64,000 nt of DNA from Flaviramulus_B aquimarinus. Its GTDB lineage: Bacteria; Bacteroidota; Bacteroidia; Flavobacteriales; Flavobacteriaceae. The number at the start of each line of letters is the position of its first letter. Within the stretch, counting starts at the first letter, position 1. Positions 26,327 to 33,319 of the stretch are shown in pieces. The translations under genes and the position numbers were made by a program. Below the pieces are notes generated by a model. It searched no databases. It was not told the origin of the DNA and saw nothing but the letters and a program-made list of their open reading frames with translations. The stretch covers positions 124,001-188,000 of the forward strand of contig NZ_BAABJH010000007.1 of the NCBI RefSeq assembly GCF_039543205.1, in the 5' to 3' direction.

Positions 26327-27034
26327 ATGATATTAAATGTTTTTAGAAACCCTAAAAGGTTTGTTGTATTATTTTTATTAATTCTTTTAATAGATATTTT
26401 AGTAAAGTTATATGCTTCTATTTCTTTGTATAGGTTTTTTTCAAAACCCTTTGTACTGATACTTTTGTTTGTGTATTATAGAATGCATAATAACGGAAGA
26501 ACATATGGTAGTGTAGAATTGGGACTAATATGTTTTTTTCTTGGTGATTTGTTTATTATAAGTCATAAAAATGTAACTTGTTTAGGCTTAAGCATCATTT
26601 TCTTTTCTCTTGGTAAAGTTTGTTTTGGTTTAAGGTTTTCTCATAAAACAGATTTTAACGTTTCTAGATTAATTCCCTTTTCATTGGTTATGTTTGTATA
26701 TACCGTATTTCTTGTAAGTCAGGTTTTTGAGAATCTTAAGGATTTTTTTGTCCCAGCTTTGATTAGTTTCTTCCTATCCTTATTAATGTTTCAATTTGCT
26801 TTTTTAAGAAAAGGTGTTTTTAACAAAAAGAGCTATTTGTATATATTTTATGGAGTTATGATGTTTATTTTTAGTGAAGGTATTATGGCAATAAAAACAT
26901 TTAAAATGGAATTGCCTTTTCAAGATGTTTTAATTATGTTGCTTTATGGCCTATCTGTATATTTTATTATTGAGGGGCTTAATAACGAGCGTGAAATTAA
27001 TGCTTCTTTACCCGTCTTAAATCCAAAAGATTAA
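26327..27034 (+). CDS. YhhN/TMEM86-like membrane protein
   Basis: 235-aa integral membrane protein with about seven or eight hydrophobic helices. Family landmarks of YhhN/TMEM86 (lysoplasmalogenase family) are visible: FSKPFVLILL near residue 38, the GLICFFLGDLFI stretch near 66, and FSEGIMAIKTF near 182, which matches the SD-x-LLAxxKF motif. Lysoplasmalogenase activity is known for some members only. The last 38 bp overlap the 3' end of the convergent substrate-binding protein gene. Confidence 0.65.
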   Translation: MILNVFRNPKRFVVLFLLILLIDILVKLYASISLYRFFSKPFVLILLFVYYRMHNNGRTYGSVELGLICFFLGDLFIISHKNVTCLGLSIIFFSLGKVCFGLRFSHKTDFNVSRLIPFSLVMFVYTVFLVSQVFENLKDFFVPALISFFLSLLMFQFAFLRKGVFNKKSYLYIFYGVMMFIFSEGIMAIKTFKMELPFQDVLIMLLYGLSVYFIIEGLNNEREINASLPVLNPKD

Positions 27035-28616
27035 TAGGGTTAATACCCAAACCTTTTACATCTTTTTTAGTAAAGCGTACCACTTCATCATAAAATAAAG
27101 GCACCATAAGTGCTTTTTCCATAGCTAAGGAATCCATGCTTGTATATAAATGTTTACGCTCTTCAATATTTGTAATGCTAAATGCTTTATTGTATAAACT
27201 ATCAAACTGAGCATTCTTATAGTGAAAATAGTTAGAGCCCTTAGGCGCAAAATTCTTGCTGTAAAATATAGATAAATAGTTTTCGGCATCCAGATAATCA
27301 GCAACCCAAGAACTTCTAAACATATCTACTTTTCCGTTGGATCTCGCAGATCTTAACGTTGCTTCAGGCATTACATCCACATTAATAGTCAATCCAGTTT
27401 TTTCTAATTCACGTTGAATGAATTCACAAAAACTCAAATAGTTACTGGTGGTGACTAAACTAATTTCAGGATTTGTTTTACCACTTTCTTTTTTAAACTG
27501 TTTGACTAATTGTTTGGCCTTTTCAGGCTGATAAGTAAAACCAATGGATTTATTATAACCTGGAAGCCCAATAGGAATAAATCCGCCATTTGCAGGATTG
27601 CCAATACCATTTCGTAAATAAATCATCATTTTTTTTCTGTCAAAGCCATAATTTATAGCTTTTCGTATTAATTCAGATTGTATTTCTGGGGTTTCAGAGT
27701 CCAAATAGAATCCTAAGTATTCCGTGTTTAAATAAGGCCCTCTAATCATATTCACAGTCTTGGTATATTTATCGCGAAGCCTTCCGTCAGCTGTTAAGAG
27801 TTCATCTTTATAAGATGCATCTAAACCAGAAATATAATCGATATTGCCTTGAGCAAACTGCAAAAATTCACTTTGTTTATCAGGTAAAAAAGTAACAGCT
27901 ACAGCTTCTAGGTAAGGTAGCGATTGCCCAAGTTCGTCTTTCTCAAAGTAGTGGTGGTTTTTTCTAAAAACAAGTTTAATGTTTTCTTCCCAACGTTTGA
28001 ATTTAAAAGGTCCAGTTCCGATGGGTTGAGAACGGAATTCCGTACCATAATGTTCTACAATTTCTTTGGGTACAACTGAGCAATATTTCATGGTTAATAA
28101 ACCTATAAAAGCTGGAAATGGTTGTTTTAAAGTAATCTCAAAGAGGCTATCGTTAATGGCTTCAAAATAATCAACTTTGTTTAAAACCCAACTCCCAGGC
28201 GCTACAATTTTTTTGTCTCTTAAGCGGTTGAGACTATATTCGAAATCCTTAGCATTTACTGCTCTTGTAGAGTCCTTTCCAAATAAAATATGCTTATGAA
28301 AATAGACATCGTTACGTAATGAAAACGAGTATTTTAATCCATTATCAGAAACTACCCAGTTTTTGGCTATACAAGGTAAAATATTTAGATGGCTATCCAA
28401 TTGCACTAAACCATTGAATAATTGATTGCAAACGGAATTGTCTTGCAAAGTTCTTGAAAACGCAGGGTCTAAAGTATTCACATTAGCGTATTCATTATAT
28501 CTAAAAACTAAATGGTCTTTATTGGAGTTGGAATTGTTCCCGCAGGAAAAAAATAATAAGGCAATACAACTAATTGATAAGTAGTTTATTATTTGTGATG
28601 AAACATGTTTTATCAT
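26997..28616 (-). CDS. Peptide ABC transporter substrate-binding lipoprotein (SBP family 5)
   Basis: 539-aa lipoprotein: signal peptide to LLFFSC, then the SBP_bac_5 fold (DppA/OppA group) with early motifs TLDPAFSRTLQDNSVCNQLFNGL and internal VVPKEIVEHYG. It should bind oligopeptides or similar ligands outside the inner membrane. No permease or ATPase gene is adjacent, so it works with components encoded elsewhere. Its 3' end overlaps the convergent YhhN-like gene by 38 bp. Confidence 0.88.
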   Translation of the reverse strand: MIKHVSSQIINYLSISCIALLFFSCGNNSNSNKDHLVFRYNEYANVNTLDPAFSRTLQDNSVCNQLFNGLVQLDSHLNILPCIAKNWVVSDNGLKYSFSLRNDVYFHKHILFGKDSTRAVNAKDFEYSLNRLRDKKIVAPGSWVLNKVDYFEAINDSLFEITLKQPFPAFIGLLTMKYCSVVPKEIVEHYGTEFRSQPIGTGPFKFKRWEENIKLVFRKNHHYFEKDELGQSLPYLEAVAVTFLPDKQSEFLQFAQGNIDYISGLDASYKDELLTADGRLRDKYTKTVNMIRGPYLNTEYLGFYLDSETPEIQSELIRKAINYGFDRKKMMIYLRNGIGNPANGGFIPIGLPGYNKSIGFTYQPEKAKQLVKQFKKESGKTNPEISLVTTSNYLSFCEFIQRELEKTGLTINVDVMPEATLRSARSNGKVDMFRSSWVADYLDAENYLSIFYSKNFAPKGSNYFHYKNAQFDSLYNKAFSITNIEERKHLYTSMDSLAMEKALMVPLFYDEVVRFTKKDVKGLGINPINLLDLRRVKKH

Positions 28617-28631
28617 ATAATTTATTAGTTG

Positions 28632-28639
28632 TAAATTTG
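28632..28639 (+). promoter_or_regulatory. -7 box for mtaB
   Basis: TAAATTTG on the plus strand matches TAnnTTTG; the leader to the mtaB ATG would be about 75 nt. No convincing -33 TTG was found. Confidence 0.4.
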
Positions 28640-28720
28640 CGGTCTTTTAAAGAGTAAAGATAAATATTAAATGACTCCAAAACAATTCTAATAGATACTG
28701 GAACAGGAGGGTAAAACATA

Positions 28721-30046
28721 ATGAATAAAAAAGTTGCATTTTATACTTTAGGTTGTAAGCTGAATTTTTCGGAAACCTCTACCATTGCCAGGAATTTTAA
28801 TAGTGAAGGTTTTGATAGAGTTGATTTTTCTGAAAAAGCAGATATCTACGTAATAAATACCTGCTCGGTTACAGAGAATGCAGATAAACGTTTTAAAACC
28901 ATTGTAAAACAGGCTCAAAAAGCAAATCCTGATGCCTTTTTGGTTGCCATTGGATGTTATGCCCAATTGAAACCACAAGAATTAGCTGATGTTAATGGTG
29001 TGGATTTAGTGCTAGGCGCTACTGAAAAATTTAAGATTACAGATTATATAAATGACCTTTCTAAAAACGATTTAGGAGAAGTACATTCTTGTGAAATTGA
29101 AGAGGTTGATTTTTACGTTGGAAGTTATTCCATAGGTGATAGAACCCGAGCCTTTTTAAAAGTACAAGATGGTTGTGATTATAAATGCACCTATTGTACG
29201 ATTCCTTTAGCAAGAGGTATTTCACGAAGTGATACAATGGAAAATGTTCTAGAAAATGCACAAGACATTTCAAAACAAAACATTAAAGAAATTGTATTAA
29301 CGGGCGTAAATATAGGGGATTATGGTAAAGGAGAGTTTGGTAATAAAAAGCACAAGCATACCTTTTTAGATTTAGTTGCCGAATTAGATAAAGTTAAGGG
29401 CATTGAGCGATTGCGTATTTCATCTATTGAGCCTAACCTTTTAAAAAATGAAACGATTGATTTAGTTTCAAAATCAAGAGCGTTTGTTCCTCATTTTCAT
29501 ATACCATTACAATCGGGAAACAATGAGATTCTTAAAAAAATGAAACGTCGTTATATGCGTGAATTGTATGTAGATAGAGTTTCTAAAATAAAGGAAGTCA
29601 TGCCAAATGCATGTATTGGTGTTGATGTTATTGTTGGGTTTCCAGGTGAAACAGATACGCATTTTTTAGAAACGTATAATTTCCTAAACGAATTAAATAT
29701 TTCATATTTACACGTCTTTACGTATTCAGAGCGCGATAATACTGAAGCTGCTGAAATGGATGGAGTAGTACCCAATAATATAAGACGTAAACGCAGTAAA
29801 ATGTTACGTGGTTTATCGGTAAAAAAACGACGTGCGTTTTATGAAAGTCAGATTGGGACAACAAGAACCGTTTTATTTGAAAGTGAAAATAAAGAAGGTT
29901 TTATTCAAGGGTTTACGGAGAACTATGTAAAAGTTAAAACGCCATGGAACCCTCAATTAGTAAATACGTTGCATCAAGTAGAGCTTACTAAAATTGATGA
30001 TGATGGCTTGGTAAGATTTGAATTTGCAAATGAATTGGTAGTATAA
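28721..30046 (+). CDS. mtaB: tRNA t6A37 methylthiotransferase MtaB
   Basis: Radical-SAM methylthiotransferase of 441 aa that converts t6A37 to ms2t6A37 in tRNAs reading ANN codons. The N-terminal UPF0004 domain supplies three Fe-S cysteines (YTLGCKLN, VINTCSVTE, AIGCYAQ). The radical-SAM cluster is CDYKCTYC and a C-terminal TRAM domain follows. The sequence after the first cysteine (KLNFSETSTI) places it in the MtaB rather than the MiaB or RimO branch. A strong terminator follows directly. Confidence 0.93.
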   Translation: MNKKVAFYTLGCKLNFSETSTIARNFNSEGFDRVDFSEKADIYVINTCSVTENADKRFKTIVKQAQKANPDAFLVAIGCYAQLKPQELADVNGVDLVLGATEKFKITDYINDLSKNDLGEVHSCEIEEVDFYVGSYSIGDRTRAFLKVQDGCDYKCTYCTIPLARGISRSDTMENVLENAQDISKQNIKEIVLTGVNIGDYGKGEFGNKKHKHTFLDLVAELDKVKGIERLRISSIEPNLLKNETIDLVSKSRAFVPHFHIPLQSGNNEILKKMKRRYMRELYVDRVSKIKEVMPNACIGVDVIVGFPGETDTHFLETYNFLNELNISYLHVFTYSERDNTEAAEMDGVVPNNIRRKRSKMLRGLSVKKRRAFYESQIGTTRTVLFESENKEGFIQGFTENYVKVKTPWNPQLVNTLHQVELTKIDDDGLVRFEFANELVV

Positions 30047-30051
30047 AAAAA

Positions 30052-30074
30052 ACCTGAAGCGATTAACTTCAGGT
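30052..30074 (+). terminator. Terminator of mtaB
   Basis: ACCTGAAG and CTTCAGGT pair perfectly around a 7-nt loop. An A-run lies before it, so it may also serve the convergent minus-strand gene. Confidence 0.75.
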
Positions 30075-30096
30075 CTTATATTTTTCTACTAACGTC

Positions 30097-30393
30097 TTAT
30101 ATCCTTACCCCAACAGGAAGCATACGCTTGTATTTTCTATTACTTCTCACAAATTTTGCAATTTCAGGGCTGGTAGGAACGACACTTAAGTTTCTTTCGC
30201 CTATTTGCTCGAAAACTAAAGCTAAAAATTCTTTTTTAAAACCTTCATTTTTAATGCTTTCGGGGATAATTAGTTTGGTTAAAAAAATCTTTCGTTCTTG
30301 CAATGAGTATTCAATTTTTGCTAAATTATTATCAATTTTAATTTCAAATTGACGTAAAAAATCATTGTCAATCAATTCTGCAGCTTCAACCAT
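30097..30393 (-). CDS. Small GNAT-like N-acetyltransferase (PF14542 type)
   Basis: 98-aa protein resembling the short GNAT family of YjdJ/CG type: FEIKIDNNLAKIEYSL, a beta-strand with LTKLIIPES, and RNLSVVPTSPEIAKFVR near the C-terminus. The acetyl-CoA-binding glycine motif normally written RGxG is reduced to KNEGF here, so activity is uncertain. It is transcribed divergently from the alpha/beta hydrolase through overlapping promoters. Confidence 0.65.
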   Translation of the reverse strand: MVEAAELIDNDFLRQFEIKIDNNLAKIEYSLQERKIFLTKLIIPESIKNEGFKKEFLALVFEQIGERNLSVVPTSPEIAKFVRSNRKYKRMLPVGVRI

Positions 30394-30446
30394 GGTAATT
30401 TTTTGTTTTATTTCTTAGGAATCTAAAATAGTGAGCACTATTTCTC

Positions 30447-30464
30447 TAACTTTGTGCAAAAGTA
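30447..30464. promoter_or_regulatory. Interlocked divergent promoters
   Basis: TAACTTTG (plus, 30447-30454) and TACTTTTG (minus, 30457-30464) are two -7 boxes only 2 bp apart and pointing toward each other. Each expected start point falls in the other box, so the hydrolase and acetyltransferase promoters should be mutually exclusive. A candidate minus-strand -33 (TTG, 30489-30491) is 24 bp away; none is clear on the plus strand. Confidence 0.45.
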
Positions 30465-30509
30465 CAAAAAAAAATCATTAAAATAAAGCAAATTAAAGGT
30501 TAATACCTT

Positions 30510-31175
30510 ATGGTTCAAGAGCTAATACAAGTCTATTTTATGCCAGGAATGGCAGCTAGCCCCAAAATTTTTGAGCATATTAAGTTGCCTGATGATCAAT
30601 TTGAAGTTCATTTTTTAGAATGGATAATGCCTGTCGATAATGAGCCTATTAGTGATTATGCATTACGTATATCAAAAAAAATAAAGCACGATAATATCGC
30701 ATTGCTAGGTGTGTCTTTTGGAGGCGTATTAGCACAAGAAATAGGCAAGCATATTAAGCTCAGAAAGCTTATTATAGTATCTAGTGTAAAGTCGATGCAT
30801 GAATTGCCAAAACGTATGCTTTTAGCAAAAACGACCAAAGCATATAAACTGTTGCCAACGCAATTAGCAAGCAATATAGATGTATTTGCTAAATATGCTT
30901 TTGGTAATAATGCAACTAAACGTTTAGACTTGTATAAAAAATATTTATCAGTTAATGATAGTAAATATTTGAGTTGGGCAATAGAGCAAATGGTTTGTTG
31001 GAACCAAGAAACCTATACCCCAGATATTGTTCATATTCATGGCGATAATGACCCCGTGTTTCCAATTAAAAACATATCAAATTGTATGATTATAAAAAAT
31101 GGCTCACATATTATGATTCTTAATAAATATAAATGGTTTAATACCAATTTACCTCGTATTATTTTGGAGGACTAA
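30510..31175 (+). CDS. Alpha/beta hydrolase
   Basis: 221-aa hydrolase-fold protein. The nucleophile elbow GVSFGGVLAQ supplies the Ser, DNDPVFP probably carries the acid residue, and GSHIMIL the catalytic His near the C-terminus. The N-terminal YFMPGMAASPKIF resembles the oxyanion region of small esterase-like members. The substrate is unknown and no pathway neighbours help. It lies 50 bp before the lytic transglycosylase gene. Confidence 0.8.
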   Translation: MVQELIQVYFMPGMAASPKIFEHIKLPDDQFEVHFLEWIMPVDNEPISDYALRISKKIKHDNIALLGVSFGGVLAQEIGKHIKLRKLIIVSSVKSMHELPKRMLLAKTTKAYKLLPTQLASNIDVFAKYAFGNNATKRLDLYKKYLSVNDSKYLSWAIEQMVCWNQETYTPDIVHIHGDNDPVFPIKNISNCMIIKNGSHIMILNKYKWFNTNLPRIILED

Positions 31176-31225
31176 TCCATTCATTTCAATTATTTTATTT
31201 AACTTTAAACCAAACTTAATTAGTG

Positions 31226-32146
31226 ATGAAGACCATACAGAAATTATTGGCGTTTGTAGGATTATTAAGTTTATGCGCGTTATTTATTTATGCCCTACAA
31301 GACGCTCCAACTGATGAAAATTTTGAAACAAAGCTTATAAATGATTATAATGTTTATGCGCTTCAAGTTCCTGATAATTTAGATTTTGCCGGTGAGCCCT
31401 TACCACTTAAAAATCCAGATATTTTAGAGCGTATGGACCGTGAGTTGTTAGTAAATACCTATTGGCAATCAAACGGGTTGTTAATGTTTAAGCGCGCTAA
31501 AAAATATTTTCCAATTATAGAACCTATTTTGGCAAAGTATGAGGTGCCAGATGATTTTAAATACTTAGCAGTTATTGAAAGTGGACTTACAAACGCAGTT
31601 TCTCCAGCAGGAGCTCGAGGTGTTTGGCAAATTATGCCTACAACAGGTCGAGAAAATGGTTTAGAGGTAAATAAAAATGTAGATGAACGTTATAACCTTG
31701 AAAAAGCAACAGAAGTGGCTTGCAAATATCTTTTAAATTCCAAATCTAAATTAGGGTCTTGGACTCTAGCGGCAGCAGCTTATAACGCTGGTAATGCAGG
31801 GGTGTCGAGACGTTTAAAAGAACAAGGTGTAACAGGTTATTATGATTTATTGTTAGGAGAGGAAACCGGACGTTATTTGTTTAGAATAGTGGCTTTAAAA
31901 GAAATTTTATCGAACCCTACTAAATATGGCTTCAATTTTAGGGATAAAGATCTATATAATAATATACCAACTTATAAAGTTGAAGTGGATACTGTGGTAA
32001 CAGACTTTTCAAAGTTTGCACAAAACTTCGGGATTAATTACAAAATTTTAAAATTACATAACCCTTGGTTAAGAGAACCTCATTTGAATAATAAGAGCAG
32101 AAAGTCTTATTTAATTGATATCCCTGAAAAAGGATATTATGATTAA
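31226..32146 (+). CDS. Lytic transglycosylase (SLT domain)
   Basis: 306-aa exported murein hydrolase. An N-terminal signal/anchor (about 5-22) is followed by an SLT domain with the catalytic Glu in AVIESGLTNAVSPAGARGVWQ and the later AAAAYNAGNAGVSRRL motif. Such enzymes cleave the glycan strand to form 1,6-anhydro-muropeptides. No LysM domain is evident, unlike MltD. GTG at 31223 would add one Met; I chose the ATG. Confidence 0.9.
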   Translation: MKTIQKLLAFVGLLSLCALFIYALQDAPTDENFETKLINDYNVYALQVPDNLDFAGEPLPLKNPDILERMDRELLVNTYWQSNGLLMFKRAKKYFPIIEPILAKYEVPDDFKYLAVIESGLTNAVSPAGARGVWQIMPTTGRENGLEVNKNVDERYNLEKATEVACKYLLNSKSKLGSWTLAAAAYNAGNAGVSRRLKEQGVTGYYDLLLGEETGRYLFRIVALKEILSNPTKYGFNFRDKDLYNNIPTYKVEVDTVVTDFSKFAQNFGINYKILKLHNPWLREPHLNNKSRKSYLIDIPEKGYYD

Positions 32147-32170
32147 GTCTTGTTAGAAAAAAAATAGAAA

Positions 32171-32749
32171 CTATTTACCACGACGTTTTTGAGATCTAAC
32201 AGAACCTCCAGAACCATAATGTTGATTTGGACCAACGGCTTGTTTCATATTTTGTTTCATCATTTTAATTTGATCGGTAAGCATGCCCTGTTTATCTAGT
32301 TTAGTAGCTTCAGTAAGTAGCTTTTGAGCTTCTTGTTTTCTGCGTTTAGAAAAAGCAATACCCGCTAAGTTTAATTTTGCCATAGCCAAATCATGATCCA
32401 TAGACAAGCCTAAAGAAATGGCTTTTTTGAAATATTTTTCAGCTTCATTCATATTATCTTGAGATACCATAATACCGTGCAGATAATTGTAATAACCTTG
32501 TTGCTTAGTTACCAATGCAGCTTCTGGGTTTTTAATTTTGTTTAACCATTTTTTTGCTCCCTCAAAATCTTGTTTACGTAGCTTTAAGAATGCGAGTAAA
32601 ATAAATTCATTTTTAAAATAAAGGAATATAAAGATGAGCGATAAAAGGATAAACATAATGCCATTGCCAATATAGCCTTCAATAAATTGATAAACAGCAA
32701 AAACGATGATACCGGCAGCAATGATAAGTTTTATGATTTTATTGTACAT
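32171..32749 (-). CDS. Membrane-anchored TPR-like protein
   Basis: 192-aa protein with two N-terminal membrane helices (about 5-20 and 26-45) and a helical cytoplasmic part with TPR-like repeats (AEKYFKKAISLGLSMDHDLA, then LNLAGIAFSKRRKQEAQKLL). The C-terminus is basic and disordered. Function unknown; it resembles a small TPR membrane family common in Flavobacteriaceae. Confidence 0.7.
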   Translation of the reverse strand: MYNKIIKLIIAAGIIVFAVYQFIEGYIGNGIMFILLSLIFIFLYFKNEFILLAFLKLRKQDFEGAKKWLNKIKNPEAALVTKQQGYYNYLHGIMVSQDNMNEAEKYFKKAISLGLSMDHDLAMAKLNLAGIAFSKRRKQEAQKLLTEATKLDKQGMLTDQIKMMKQNMKQAVGPNQHYGSGGSVRSQKRRGK

Positions 32750-32953
32750 GATATTTGATTTCGAATCCTATAAAAGTGTTGCTTATGTTAAAATTTAAAC
32801 AACTTTATTGTTTTATGACTGCAAAGAAACTAAAATTTTATTAAAATCTATCTATAGATATTTAACAAAAACCATCTGCTAACCCAAATAAATAAAGGTC
32901 TGGCGTGAGATTTTTTATAGTATAAAAATAATTCAATTTTTTTTAAATTACTT

Positions 32954-32984
32954 TTGTCAAAGTTATAAAGGGTTTGTATATTTG
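32954..32984 (+). promoter_or_regulatory. Promoter of the L34 gene
   Basis: TTG (32954-32956), a 20-bp spacer and TATATTTG (32977-32984) match the Bacteroidota promoter consensus, giving a leader of about 55 nt before rpmH. The gap from 32750 to this promoter shows no other feature. Confidence 0.7.
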
Positions 32985-33044
32985 CCCTCGGTTTTGAGGA
33001 AAGCCATAGTTTTAAAAATACAATTCAGTTAAAGATACAAGATA

Positions 33045-33206
33045 ATGAGTAAAAGAACATTTCAGCCTTCTAAAAGAAAGAGAAGAAACAAGCACGGTTT
33101 CAGAGAAAGAATGGCTTCTGCTAACGGTAGAAAGGTATTAGCACGTAGAAGAGCTAAAGGAAGAAAAAAAATATCTGTGTCATCTGAAACTAGACATAAA
33201 AAATAA
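33045..33206 (+). CDS. rpmH: 50S ribosomal protein L34
   Basis: 53-aa, very basic ribosomal protein. It begins MSKRTFQPSKRKRRNKHGFR and continues ERMASANGRKVLARRRAKGR, the near-invariant L34 core. It is followed by a hairpin terminator and has its own promoter. Unlike many bacteria, dnaA and rnpA are not next to it. Confidence 0.97.
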   Translation: MSKRTFQPSKRKRRNKHGFRERMASANGRKVLARRRAKGRKKISVSSETRHKK

Positions 33207-33229
33207 TGATTAACAATTGTTGATAATTT

Positions 33230-33257
33230 AAAGGTGTTACTTAATGGTAACGCCTTT
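33230..33257 (+). terminator. Terminator of rpmH
   Basis: AAAGGTGTTAC pairs with GTAACGCCTTT (one G-U pair) around a 6-nt loop and runs into a T-tract. Confidence 0.8.
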
Positions 33258-33276
33258 TTTTATATCTACTGATTGC

Positions 33277-33284
33277 TATTTTTG
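33277..33284 (+). promoter_or_regulatory. -7 box for carB
   Basis: TATTTTTG matches TAnnTTTG and lies 35 bp before the carB ATG. No clear TTG is seen at -33. Confidence 0.4.
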
Positions 33285-33319
33285 TAAAAAATTGAAATAC
33301 ACCATATAACCAATAAAAA

